Source: Priapulus caudatus (taxonomy: Eukaryota > Priapulida > Priapulimorpha > Priapulimorphida > Priapulidae). From it: DNA of 52,866 bases. Of the stretch, positions 27,001 through 41,200 are shown piece by piece. The stretch lies in the NCBI RefSeq assembly GCF_000485595.1, contig NW_014577618.1, positions 49,522-102,387 of the forward strand, given 5' to 3'. The stretch's first letter is position 1, and each line of letters starts with the position of its first letter. The notes under the pieces are model-generated. The model was not told the origin of the DNA, searched no databases, and saw only the letters and a program-made list of their open reading frames with translations. A program made the position numbers and the translations under genes.

Positions 27001-30000
27001 TTGTATCATTCCACTTACCCTTCGGAGATAGCCGAGTTCGTGGCGTGTACGTACACTGACGTCACGCGAAACGCTTCGATGGCATCGGAAAGCCTATATC
27101 CACCGCTAGGAACATAGAAGCAGGTAGAAGGGCCATCGACAGGGGGATAGAGTGCGCCACTTTCACACCAAGATTTTATTTGATAACCCACAAGGAGCTA
27201 TATTCAACACGCCGCAGTTAGATGCGATATTGTTGACTACTACACTAGGATATGACTCCTAGGCACTTAAAAACAAGAAAAAACACTAACCCTACCCTCA
27301 CCACACCCTAACCCTAACTAACCTAACGCCTACCTTTTTTTATTTTAAAAACATTAAATTAAATCCAAGTGGCTAGTAGTCATACAATCGCATCTAACGC
27401 CCGAGTGCTATATTCAACTGGCGACAGAGCCGACAGTCTATATAATTGCGCGTTCATATACTATCGACTACACTTTGCATGCTACTGTCAACGCGAGCGC
27501 CACTTCTATAGAACCGGTCACCCTTCCGGCATTGGGGCCAATTAACATTGGCATTCTCTTGAGTGGCTTTGTCCTGTATATTGTTCTCCACCATCGCATC
27601 TGTATACATCTGTTACATGTATCAATTTGACAAGAATATAGTTTGCTATTGTTTCGCACGAAATCTAATGACGGCACATCTGTGGATGCTGTATGACCAA
27701 GGTCCCTTGGATGGCTCAAGTTTCAGATCGAGTCTCACTCACTATAAAGCGCGCAGGGCTTGTTGCTCAGTCCTCGGTATTCATCTCCGTTAGCGTGAGG
27801 CCCAGTGCTACAATGAGCCGTCTCTGTCACATATAGGCAGGACAAATCCCATGAAAATTCTTCTAGCTCTCAGACTATGTCCCTCTCTCCTATAGCTGGT
27901 CCCCACTCACTGGAAACTATATCATTCCCGAATCGATCGTAAAATCTCTCCCTAGCCAGCAGCCGTGCATGATGTATATATTTACTATACTCTACTCGGA
28001 GGCTGTACCGCTCCCGGCCGCGAATTTTTTTTCTAACCAACGATCTCGCAGTCGAACATCTGATTGTTGTGATTGGTTCATCCTGTCTCCTGATGGTTCA
28101 GAAAACACATGTGCTGGCTTATTAGCAGATGTCATGTGCTATTTCTCATGAGTCTTCCTGGCGTAATGGAATAGCACACCAGATTTATGTCTGAAACGGT
28201 CGGTGGTTGTCGAATCCGCGTTGCTTTTTAATTCTTTTTTGTTTTCTGTCTTGGTTAGGGTTAGGGTTTAGGGTAGGGTTGAGGGTTAGGATTAGGGTTT
28301 ATGGTTAGGGTTCGGATTTAGGGTTAGGGTTAGGGTCATACTGGATCCTTACGTCATTAATGATTACGTCATATAAACAGCCATTAAGAGCAGTCCACAA
28401 TTCTGGCATGGATAGTTGGTTGAAAAAAAAATGTCGGCATCCCGGCCTCACTCCATGTTCCTATTTTAGGGTACGGCATATGCTCGTTCCGCGTCCCTTT
28501 GCAAGCACCCCCTATCTCAGGACTGCTAAAATCTGAACCCTACCCTTTTTTCGCGGTTTTTTGTGCGGGTTTTTCGCTCCCTTGGAGACCTCCCTAAATC
28601 CGGACACTGCTCAAATGTTCCGCCCTATCTCAGGTGGCTCTCATTCCAACCGTAGTGAACGTTAGTGTAGTGCGTGTGGCAACTGTCGAACGCAGTCTAC
28701 ACTACGGTAGTGTAGCGTCAGTGGATGCAAGGGGAACTAAGGCGGCAATATTTTTACATTCAAAATTACATCAATTCCTGTAATGAGCTTCAAACCTAGC
28801 AGGACTTTCAGCGATATTGATCCGGGATTTGATAGTTTTCTATGATTACTTCGATGAACGAGAGGAGAAAAAACCCCCTTTTAAAGAAATCTCCGGTGAA
28901 AAGTCCCAATACCCCCTCCGTTTTTACAATTCTTAGACCGGATTTTGTCGCGCGAAAAATCGCCCCTTTACCGGAGATTTTGGGAACGCGCATTGCGGTC
29001 CCTGCCGACCGTCGGAGTGGGGCGGCCGGGTACAAGATATAGGGCGACGTTTCATCGCCGGTGACCCATGCTTCTGGCACCGATCGCCCCGCGCACTACA
29101 CCACTCGCAACGCCGCCAGCACAGCCCACCCCCACCCAACAACATCGTGGCAGGCTCTCAGAACTAGATGTTGGTAAAAACCCCGCAACGAGCTGTCATA
29201 GTATATATATGTTGTCTATTTATCTATTATTATAATATGATATATATCTTATCTATATATATTATATATATCTATATTATTATATATATAGTATTATATC
29301 AGAGCCCGTTCTGGGAAGCAGGCGCTGAGGATAGACAGTATTTTTTGCCAGATTTAACAGGCACATCGCCAAACAGAGCACACGCACCCACAGTGAGCGT
29401 CAAAATTTCGAAGGGCACTTTGACATCTACCCGTATTTTCCAATACGGCAAATACGTCTTGAAAATCGCCCCCTGATCTATCGACTAGAGCCGCGCTGTT
29501 TCTCCGCGTGCGCCGTTCTCTCGTGTGCGGCTACTGAACAAGTTATCGGATTTTAGGTCGCCAACGTGAGGCCAACACGAAACGCTCCCTATCCCCAACT
29601 AGCTCGTGACTACGGTAATCAATAGATCAGGATTTCAGTTAGCAGTCATCGCTATATGTACCGTCCGTATAGGGTCTATCGTTCCCTGACCTCTGTTTGC
29701 CGCTGGTATTCTAGCTATTCGGACTAACCCTAACCTCTAACCCATAATATATATGATCTATTTCTATATATATATATATTATATATATATATATCTACTA
29801 TTATAATCATTTATATATATATACTATATATCCATATATTTAGTCAGAAATAGCTAAATACGGCCAGGTTAAAGCAGAGTCGGAGCATAGACCTTATCTG
29901 CATATACATGTAACGTCCAGCACACGGATCAACTGTCGCGTAAAAATTCCTATCCAACAGCATCTGCTATATTATTATATATAAGATATACTATTACGTT

Positions 30001-33000
30001 TGAATATTCTATATATCTTTTCTATACTAGTATATATATATATACTATCGTATACTATACGAAATACACCCGTAGTCAAGAGCATATGCTGCTGACCAAT
30101 AGCATAGTCGTTATATGATTATACTGCAACATATGTATATAGGCAATCCCGCCTGCAGGTACCAGTAATCTCACAAAGTGTTACCNNNNNNNNNNNNNNN
30201 NNNNNNNNNNAATCAGAATCACGACACAGAACAAAACATACGTAGTGATTAAATTAATAACCCCATATCTTAATCACGTGCATGTCAGCCCTAAAACTTA
30301 CCTGAATCACATACTGAAACCCTTCTAAACTGTCGCTCACAACCGATACCTTGATTTTCTGAGACTGATTTTACTGACTTACTGTAATTCTTGTGGATCA
30401 TCCATTATACTGTCTATCGGTCTATAGCCCTTTTTAACTCTATTTAACGAGAATTTTTATTGATGTTTGCAGCATTATTGATGGTACAAATTTCTTTTTA
30501 TTATCAGGCAACGATTCTTTCTAAACATTCAAGAACATCTTTCCCTGAATTCAAGCACTTTTTCAAGCATCACAGCCAATCAAACTTTTACTAAATGCAA
30601 CGGTACTGTTTGCAGGATCTCCCCTCAAAATTCAATGGACATTTTTTCAAGGGCTGTGCGGAACCATGAAGCTTATCGCTGATGGACGAGATCGGTGGCT
30701 GTCCTGCAACCGAGGAACTGAGAGCTCATGCGTCGTTGGCGCAGATCGTCGACGACGCACCGAAGGTCACAGCCCGGCAAGCCTTCGACGCTCATCTGCT
30801 GGACCTTCAGTGCTCAAGACACGACGCTGGCAATGACACCGCGTACTCTGGCACGGGTCAGTGCTATGTACACAGAAGAGAAGAGGCGAGAAAGAGACAA
30901 ATAGAGAGAGGAGAAAGGATAAAGAAAGACCAGAGAGGGAGAGAGGAAGAGGGTGAAGATGGAGAGGGAGAGAGGGGACAAAGGCAGAGGGAGAGAGAGC
31001 ATAGGAGGAGACGAGGGAGGGAGGGGGTACAGAGACAAAGGGAAAGGTAGGGGAAGAAAGGGTATCAGAGAGGAACCTGACGGGAGCGAATGGATGGAGG
31101 GACGAGGCGAGGACAAGAAAGAGACGAGAGCAAAGAAAGAGAGCGAGAGAATACGAGAGAGAGAGAGACGAGGAGAGAATAGAGAGAGATCAGAGAGAGA
31201 GAGAAGAGAGAGTAGAGAGAAGGAGAGAGAGAGAGAGAGGAGAGAGAAGAGAGAGAAGAGAGAGAAAGGAGAGTGAGCGAGAGAGAGGACAGACGAGAGA
31301 TAGAGAGAGGGAGAGAGACAGAGAGAAAGAGAGAATGAGAGAGAGAAAGAGAGTGAGCCGAGAGAGACCGAGCGGAGACGATGCACGTGAAGAAAACCAG
31401 AAGTGATGGCGTCTAATACACGGGTCTACCTACGGTGAGATGATAATCTGGCGTGCGCGACAGTATTGACGAGCGGGGCGGACATGACCGTATCACCGCG
31501 CCCAGCACGAGAACTCGCTTCACGGTCGTCACTGACGACCGCGCCTTGTGCCGAGACCTGCACCAAACAACGAGGGTCAACGTAGTCAAAGGTCAACCTT
31601 ACCGAAGGTGTTTGCAGGCACGTAGTCGGATCCGGAGAAGGTGTCATTCTAAATATTATCCCAGCAAGTAAAAAATACAAGGGGCATATTAAAAATATTA
31701 AAAGGGTTGGCAGGAGGTTAATGTTTTCAACCCGGCGTGTGTTTGTTGGTTTGTGGGTTTGTGCAGTTGGTTTGTTTGTGTACAGGCTACACTAAAACAG
31801 ATTATGGACGATTGTCATTAAAATTTCAGGATAGTCAGAAATGGCTAACGTAACAATTCATTAGATTATTGGTGGTGAATCCGTGATCCAATAATTAATT
31901 AATTAATCAATAAATTTTCAGGAGGATAGGTCAGAAATCGGGTAACTTAGAATTGATTACATTTTGGTCGTGATCCGGATCCAATTAATTATTTAATTAA
32001 TTAATTAATTAATAAAAATTTTCAGTGAGAGAATTGAGCTGCCTTGGCGGAGGTACTACTAGGGCCACACACGCACATGCAGCGCCTATAGATTTGTTGC
32101 CCTTGGATGATAATATTGCAAGGTGTTCTGCGAGGAAAGCAAACTTGTTTTTGGTTTTGCTGCTCACGTATTGAAAACAGCTGGCGATAAGTGATGCGGG
32201 AACCGCCGAAAACTAGCATTTCTATTTCCGAATAGTACCACGGCTCACACAGCCCCCATCACGCCCCGTTTCCACCGACCAATTAGGCTCCCGCATTCGA
32301 CACACACCCTCACGTCTGCTTCACCGAGCGCTGCGTACATGCCTCTGGCAGCGCGCCAGGTTTTTGGCGCGTAGCGCGAAATGGTAGTTGGCAGAATGCC
32401 AGGGGATTGGCGCGCGCGAAAGCAAAAGCCGATTTCCTCTCTAGGAACAGGTAGAAGGGAACATGAAAGGGGGATAGAGTGCGCCACTTTCCACACCAGA
32501 TTTTATTTGATAACCACAAAGAGCTATATTCAACTGCGACAAGCCGACAAGCTATATATATTGCGCGTTATATACTTCGACTACACTTGCATGCTACTGT
32601 CAACGCGAGCGGCCACTTCTATAGAACGGTCACCTTCCCATTGGGGCCAATTAACATTGGAATTTCTCTTGAGTGGCTTGTCCTGTATATGTTCTAACCA
32701 TCGCATCTGTATATATGTTACATGTATAATTTGACAAAATATATTTCTATTGTTCGGACGAAATATAATGAACGGGAAACATCTGGGATGTGTATGACCA
32801 CAGGCCCTTGGAGGCTCAAGTTTCAAGAAGAGTATAACTCACTATAAGAGCGAAGCTGTTGTCAGTCTCGTATTCATTCACGTTTACGTGAGGCACCAGT
32901 GGCTACAATGAGCCGTCTCTGTAACTATATAGGCAGGACAAATCCAATGAAAATCTTCTACTCTCAGACTATAGTCCCTCTCTCCTATAGCTGTCCCCAC

Positions 33001-35136
33001 CTCAACGGAAAACTATAACTATCCGAATCGATCGGTAAAAATATCTCCCTACCCAGCAGCAGTGAATGATGTATATATATATACACATACATCCAGGAGG
33101 CTGTACAGATCCCGGCCGCGAATTTTTTTTTCCTAACCAACATATCCAGTCGAAGAATCTGATTGGTTGTGATTGGTTCATCCTGTCTCCTGATTGGTTC
33201 AAAAACACATGTGCTGGCTTATTTAGCAGATGTCATGTGCTATTTCTCATGAAGTCTTTCTGGCGTAATGGATAGCACACCAGCTTTATGTCTGAAAGGT
33301 CGGTGGTTCGAATCCCGTTTGCTTTTTAATTATTTTTTTGTTTTCTGTATTAGGTTAGGGTTAGGGTTAGGGTTAGGGTTAGGGTTAGGATTAGGGTTAG
33401 GGTTAGGGTTAGGGTTAGGACAGTGTAAGACACCGTGAGACACCGTGAGTCACTGCCACGCAGTGTAAGACACCGTGAGACACCGTGAGTCACTGCCACG
33501 CAGTGTAAGACACCGTGAGACACTGCTACGCAGTGTAAGACAGCGTGAAACACCGTGAGTCACTGCCACTCAGTGTAAGACAGCGTGAGACACCGTGAGT
33601 CACTGCCACGCAGTGTAAGACACCGTGAGACACCGTGAGACACCGTGAGTCACTGCCACGCAGTGTAAGACATTGTGAGACACCGTGAGTTACTGCAACA
33701 CAGTGTAAGACACTGTGAGACACTGTGAGACATTGTGAGACACTGTGAGACACCGTGAGTTACTGCAACGTAGTGTAAGACACTGTGAGACACTGTGAGA
33801 CACTGTAAGACACTATGGCACACTGTGAGACACTGTGAGATGTTAAATTACACGTCACGCGAATCGAGACATGGAAGCGTATATTAACTTCATTGCAATT
33901 TTGCAAAAACTGTGGTAAATTCTGTAGCATCAATCATTAAAAAATCCATCGAGGCAGTGGCGAGCGGCGGTGAATGCTCACTTGGCGATCGTGTGGTAGT
34001 GGATGTTGTCCTGCTTGACGTTGTCGAACACGGCGTCCTTGAGCATGTCCAACATCATGTCCAGTGGCTGGTCAAGCAGCGTGCACATGAACTCTTTCTG
34101 TGGACGCAGCGGCAGACGGCGTGAGAACAACCGAACAATGGACGACGCCGACGCCATTATAACAACGGAACAACTGATGACGGGAGAGGCATGAGAACGA
34201 CGGAGCAATTGACGATACGAATGGTGTGAGAACGACGGAACCCTCGACCCTTTCGCTCCAAGCTTCCCTTTTCCCCTGCATCCTAATCCATCCTACTAAA
34301 ACGATTACAGTTTTTACCAAGCCACCCGCTTCTTCCTCATCTCGGGTCACCACACTACACTCGACGTAGCCGTTGCAGAACACAGGACCGGGCGCAAAAT
34401 TTGTTTTCCCACTTGAGTTCCGGACCCACCATAGATAGTGTTTTGTAATATATGGTTCGTATATATATGGTTGGATTATAGTTAGTGTTAGGGTTCGGGT
34501 ATGGGTTACGGTTAGGGTTAGGGTTAGGGATAGGTGGTATTCATTTTACATTGTTGCTTCGAGGAAGTCGAGTGAATGGAGTGCGCTGATTGGCTGTGGT
34601 CCGGAACTGAAGTGGGGAAAAAATTTCGCGGACCGGGCACGGTGGGTGAAAGCCTCGAGGTCTCTAGGTCAGCAGTAGTGTAATGTGGTAGAAGGATTCG
34701 CAGGTGGGAAACCTGGCAGGGGTCGCGACATGAACGCTCCAGCCACCCGCTGATCGATCCCACCCATGCTGAAACAGAGCTGAGTCACTCACCCATGCTA
34801 TAGAGCTGTCTCACTCACTCACGCTGCTATAGAGCTCACTCACTCACTAATGCTACCATGCTATAGAGCTCACTCACTCACTCATGCTACCACGCTATAG
34901 AGCTCACTCACTCACCCACGCTATAGAGCTGTCTCACTCACCCACGCTATAGAGCTGTCTCACTCACCCACGCTGCTACAGAGCTCACTCACTCACTCAC
35001 TCACCCACGTGATCTCCGGTCCCATCGGATGCAGGTTCGGATGCGGTACGTCGTTGATGAGGCCGACCTTGAGAAGACCCTTGAGGGCTTCGCAGTAGCC
35101 CTGCAACACAACACGATGCGTGAGGATGGATATCTC

Positions 35137-35204
<68 letters not shown>

Positions 35205-38200
35205 GAGAGATACACATGCATGCATGCAAAACATGTTGTGATCTATCTCTCTGTCTGTCTGTCTGCCCAGCACTGTTCGTCTATGCTGTCTGTCTGGTCT
35301 GCTGTCTTGTCGGCCCGGCTGTCCTGTCCTATAGGTCTGTCTGTCCTGCCCGGCCTGTCCTGTCTATGTGTCCCTGTTGTCTGTCTGTCCCCTGTCTGTC
35401 TGTCCCGTCTTGTCTGTCTATGTGTCTGTCTGTCTGTCTGCCTATGTGTCTGTCTGTCTGTCTGTCTGAGTGTCTGTTTGTCTGTCTGTCTGTGTGTCTG
35501 TCTATCTATCTATAGATGCATATATGACACGCTCTTGCTCGCCGCGAGCTAGATGGGCGCCACGAGGTACTCACCCTGTAGCGCAGGGTGCCGCGGATGA
35601 TCGTGTGCGCGCTCTCGATTCCGTATGGCGACGCGTACTTGGTCGAGTCGCGGTTCGGAATCGCCTCCAGGTTGAATCCGGGCAGGAAGTCGATGTTCTG
35701 CCGCGCGTCCAGCACAGCGCCCCCTACTGGCACGTCGACGACCTGAAACGCGCGAAGGCAGATGTGGCGGAGTTAGATGATGATAAGGATGAATGAACCC
35801 ATGGGTGTAGGACCATGCCAGGTGGACCTCACAGTCAAAAGATATGCACCGTAGTGAAGGTTTATCATCATGGAGTGGAACATATATTCATGGAGTGAAT
35901 ACATATACTTATTACTTATACAGGCATACATGATACAGATTACATGAATATATAGAGTAAAATCACATGTTTAGGAAAATAAAATTTACTTAATTAAATA
36001 CGCAATAAATAGAGATATACTACAGTGAATACGTAGTACATACATACACACACAAGGCAAACACAGTGAAGAAACATTCACAGTGAACAGGCATCCGCAG
36101 TTCTGAGGGCCCTACCTTTCCGTTGAGCAGGTATCTCGCTCCGCTGTGAGCATTCCTGAACACGCCCAGTGGACTCCAGCTGCGATGCAAAACAAAAGAA
36201 CAGCCATGCGTCAGAGCGCGCGAGAGAGGATCGCTCAGCCAAAAATTGGCAATCTCGCCCACCACGAGTGTCCAAAGTACATTTTTAAACTAACTAATTG
36301 TCTAATAATTATAATTATTAAATGAAATTTAAACTATTGACACTGATGGGGAAAAAACTGTTAAGAAACTTCTTTTTTTACGTGGTAGCGGACGGGCCAA
36401 CGGCCTGGGTCTACCTGAACTTGTATCGGAGCGGATTCTCGGAGTTCTCTGGCGCAGGCAGACCGCCGCAGTACGAGATGAACGACTTCACCGTACTGCC
36501 CTGCTCCTTGACCGACTCGATGCACTCCATCGCGAGCAAGTGGTCGATCCCAGGGTCCAGTCCCACCTCGTTGACGATCGTGATGCCGACGTCGCGCGCC
36601 CTGGGAACAGGGTTCGACAGCCGTCAGCGTCGAATTTCAGCAACAACGTCGGCACGGAAACCCGTTAGAAATTCATGAATTTAAAATTCAGTGAAGGGGC
36701 GCACGCGAGTGGGAGGGTAAAGGGTGTGGGATGCTACTCGGGGGGAGATGTGGGATGGTTAGTGAGGCAAGCAAATGTACGATTACTTAGGAATGGGCAG
36801 CTAGGTCAACTGTACTAAACCCCGTGTGTAGCTGCCAGGCTGCACTATATACGTTTACCGCACATATCTACCCTTCTTTCCCATGATGACTATTACATAT
36901 TACTATTTATATATGCTGTTTAAGTGTTATTTACTTATTACCAGCTGCCAACTACGACACGCAAAACTGCACACAAAATAAATTCTCGCAAAAAAACGAC
37001 GTGACATTTCGCTTGCTCCGAGTGTAGCAGTGTTGTATAATAAGCGTACATGCACTGTATACACACGAGCTACCCAAACTTCATCAGCAAGCCTACGACG
37101 AGAAGCGAGTTAAGGTTACGCGCGGCCGCCCTAGATAACATGACCTAAAGCAACACAACAAACGCGTTTTCCTGACGCAAAAAGGACAAGAGAAAAATGC
37201 GCTTATTTTCTACGGCAGTACGTTTTGGGGTTACGCACACACATAAACACATAAAAAATGAGAGCATGGCTGGACCGAAACCCGCCACAGGTGTCGGCAG
37301 AGACACGAGCAAACATTTACCCCCCCCCCTCCTCCCTCCCCACGATCGACGATTTTACCGATCCAAGCGCTGCGCGCAGGACAACGTGCAAGCGTGGCGA
37401 CAAAACAAGCGAACGTTCGCGAGGATAAAACCCAACAACTAGCATTCCGTTGGTTTCCGCGAAAACGCGGCGGCGCAAAACGCAGCGCGAACGTAAACCG
37501 GGCGGCCGTTTCCGCGGCGACGAACGACTCGGCGGGCCGTTGCCGTGGCGACGCGACGAGCGAGCGTTGCTCACGTTGGCTAGCATGGCGTCGAGCAGTG
37601 GCATGTTCTCCGGCTGGCCCTTGATGGTGTGCGAGAAGAAGCAGTAGGTCTTCTCCGGCAGCAGCATCTCGATCGGCACCGACTTGACGCCCATGATCAC
37701 CGTGCACTCGTCCAGATGGTCGTTGACCACCGCTCCCGCCTTCGTGTACATCTGGAGGGGCGAGAAAATGGAACTACTGCAGTTTGATCGTGGATGGGCG
37801 CAGCAACGGTGGTCAATCTGCGTGATCGATCGCGGTGAGGAAACAGAACTACTGCTGAACAGAACTACTGCAGGTCATCGTGGATGGACCGAGGTTGAAC
37901 CCACCCTCCCCTCTCAAAGGGCACATCGCCAAAAAAGAGCACACCACCCCACAGTGAGCGCAAAATTTCGAAGGGCACTTTGAAATCTAGACCGTATTTT
38001 CCAATACGGCAAATACGGTCTGAATCCGCCCCCTGATATATCGACTAGAGCCGCGCTGTTTCCCGCTCGCCGTCTCTCGTGTGCGGCTACTGACACAGTT
38101 ATCGATTTTAGTCGCCAACGTGAGGCCAACAACGAAACGCTCCCTATACCCAAATAGCTCGTGACTAACGTAATAAATAGATCAGATTTCAGTACAGTCA

Positions 38201-41200
38201 TCACTATATGTTACGTCCGTATAGGGTCTATGTCTCCCTGACCTCTGTTTGACCTGGTTCATTTAGCTATTTCGGACTAACCCTAACCCTAACCCTATAT
38301 ATATATGATATATTTATATATATATATATATATAATATATATATATATATACGTTTGAATATATATACATATATACGAAAACACCAGTAGTCACAAGCAT
38401 ATTATGCTGTTGACAAATAGCATGTATGTATATGTATGTATACATGCAACATATGTATATAGGGAAATCCACCATGCAGGTACCAGTAACTTCTCACAAA
38501 GTGTTACACACGTTGCATATAATATACGTGGACTGGAAGAATTCCCACTAGCGTATATATTTTTAGTCGGCGAGGCAAGTAAATTCATTCTGCGACATAA
38601 CACGCTGGAACACTAGAAGGAATGCAGCGTCGTGCGTGCCACGCGTGCGTACGCGCCAGTCTAACGTAAACAGGAAGAAGGTCGGAGGAAAGTGGAGCGT
38701 GAATGCAGTTAGTGGGAGCATGATATTATGTGCACGTACTCGTGATGCCACGTACGTACACAGCTTCACATTCGTAGTACTGCCATGTGTACAACCCCTC
38801 GCCCGCTACGAACGGCCCTTACGGAAAATGACGTTCGAAGAAACTGAACCCGTTATTACCATTGATTTTATAGGAATTTTTTTCCATTTGGGTTCGAGTT
38901 CTTACTGGTCAACTTGAACGCGAAAGAACTGGAAGAAAAATGCGTGAACATCGACTGTCACTCAAACTACTGTGTGTCATTATAGTCTGGTGCGAAATTA
39001 TTAAATGCACTCCAACTGAATGCCTTAATTGTAACATGTGGCTAACGGTCCACGACAAAAAAGAACCAGTCTATAGCTGTACAGCTGATACCCTCTACAA
39101 ACAGACACCCACGAAAAAACGATTCGAACGAGCAGAAAGTGAAAAGGGGCATCGACTACACTTTTTTTTTAAAGTGGGTACGCGCACGAAGCCTAGATAA
39201 AGAAGGATTTTTTCCACCTTCCTCCAAAACATCTATTCCCAAGTAGTGCCCCGTGCATGACCCCAGCACACGTCCGACCTACGCCATAAGGGGGCGCCGC
39301 CGGCGTGCAGCCGCAAGATCGTAGATAAGGTGTCAACGTTGCCTACCTGCTGCTGTTCCTGAGCTCTGTGAGATATTCGAAGTTAGATGTGAGCGATCCA
39401 TTGGAGGTTATCACCGCCTGTAGGTGGGAGCGAAGGTGTCAGCATCGTTAATGACAATTAACTAATTACATCCCAATCACAAGCTAATTAAACCATTAAG
39501 ATCTAATAACTAGGTTCTCGTTCTCACTCTGGAGTAGAATAACGGCAGCAGCACAGCTGTTTGCATGGCTTACTTTCAAGAGTACATTAAGACCATATTA
39601 GGACAACATTAGTCATATTGCACTGAAATACTTTACTAATACATAATTTTTGCACTTAGTGGACTTCAACTGTTATAGACAACTCACGCCATCGAATAAT
39701 ATATCGACGGCAGCAACCAGCACTGTTGGAAATTCGCTCAAAATACGCGTTGATGACCATGCTTACGTTTTTGACGATCGGACCCACATCGTATTCAGAG
39801 AACGCCGTGCTGGCGTCAGACTTGAGCTACGAGGAAGATAGAAAAAATAAAATAAAATAAGATAAGATAAGATAATGATGAAACATAAAGAATCGCAGGT
39901 TCCCCCAACTGAGCGTCCACTCACTCACGCCAAAGGCTAACCCTTTCCCTAACCTGCGTCGACTGCCAGTCTCCGAACCCATCTCTAGTTGCCTCCAACC
40001 AATCTCTGCCCCAACCTTCACGGAATCATCCGACTGACAAGCCTCGATAACTAACGCAACCCACTGCCGTACTTTCACCCTTTGGAGCCATTTGATACCC
40101 GCACTTCTATCACATTTCACGAGTAGCTTCGTGCATTCGAGCACATCACATCACTGGTACTCACGGCTATTTTCATCAAAAAGGGAAACGGCACTGACAC
40201 TAAACCCTACATGCGTCGATCCCATACAAATCTATTATGATCCCATACAATCTATTGTCCCATAAAAACCTAGGACGACCGAGAGACTGCCGACGGCCTA
40301 ATTAGCCAGTGGGGCATGGTGCCCTCTGGTAGCCCGCGTCCACTCACCATCTCCGGGACGTAGGGGAAGAGAAGCTCGCCGAAGAAGTCGGTGGCCTCGC
40401 GCGGCAGCTGCGTCGGCATGTTGTCGATGGAGCAGACGAGAACTCCGGGGCCGGCGAAGCTGCAGACGCAAACGCAGAGACAGACGTGTTAGAACTTAGA
40501 GGCACGTTGCATGTTGCCTGGTTGAGCCATGGCAACGCACACACTGACGCACGCACGCACATGCACACGCAACACACGGACACTCGTGCAAGGTGCACAC
40601 TGACACACGCACGCAAACACACACCAACACACGCACGCACGCACGCACGTACAAACGCACGCACGAACGTACAAACGCACGCACGCACAGATTCGTGCGT
40701 TGTAGGGGTGATGTCACAATTAGAGAATCACTCGCACGATACACGCAACACCAGCACACCACTACTCCTCATGGCAGCCTCGATCCCCACTTCCCACCCC
40801 CAATTCATGTTGCACTCCCACTCCCGCCCCTAGCCACGTGGCGCCACCTACTTCTCTGTGCTCTTGTTTTCGTCGGCATCGTAGAGGCAGAATGGCTTCT
40901 CGATTGTCGTGCACTCGTTCATGAATTCGATCGAACCGCCCGGGTCGGCCGAAATATCACAGATGGCCAGCAGCCTGGGGAAGAGAAGAGACAAGCAGAG
41001 GGGGCTAGCATCGACAAACAGCAGCACCACTGTATCGTACGTAGTATAGGGTTGTATGGGACAAGAGCAAAGGACGCAGAGGGGAGGAATTCACATTTAC
41101 ATACGTAAGGTACTTATTAATGTGATACGTATAGGGAATTCCTTATTCATGTGATACGTACGGAGAATTCTCTATTGATGCAATACATAATATGGGAAAT

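Larger units (their letters stand above)
30211..33419. repeat. block B, second copy of 24471-28340
   Basis: Follows 24471-28340 base for base apart from many small indels and two large differences: it lacks the inserts at 26634-27105 and 27209-27406. It contains damaged copies of AASS exon 13 (about 30678-30826, both splice sites lost) and exon 12 (31430-31557), a purine tract, a tRNA-like sequence and a TTAGGG array. It ends inside that array, where block A starts. Confidence 0.9.
33419..36772. repeat. block A, second and cleaner copy of about 17880-22490
   Basis: Contains intact AASS exons 19 to 15 with consensus splice sites. It starts within the 40-bp GTGAGACACC repeat at the join to block B and ends near 36772, where sequence matching 48612 onward takes over. 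Relative to the exon order it lies upstream of block B in the transcription direction, although its exons belong downstream, so the arrangement cannot be a functional gene order. Confidence 0.92.

Noticed and set aside
33353-33419. True chromosome end
   Set aside because: The TTAGGG array is short, internal, and flanked by intron sequence on both sides.
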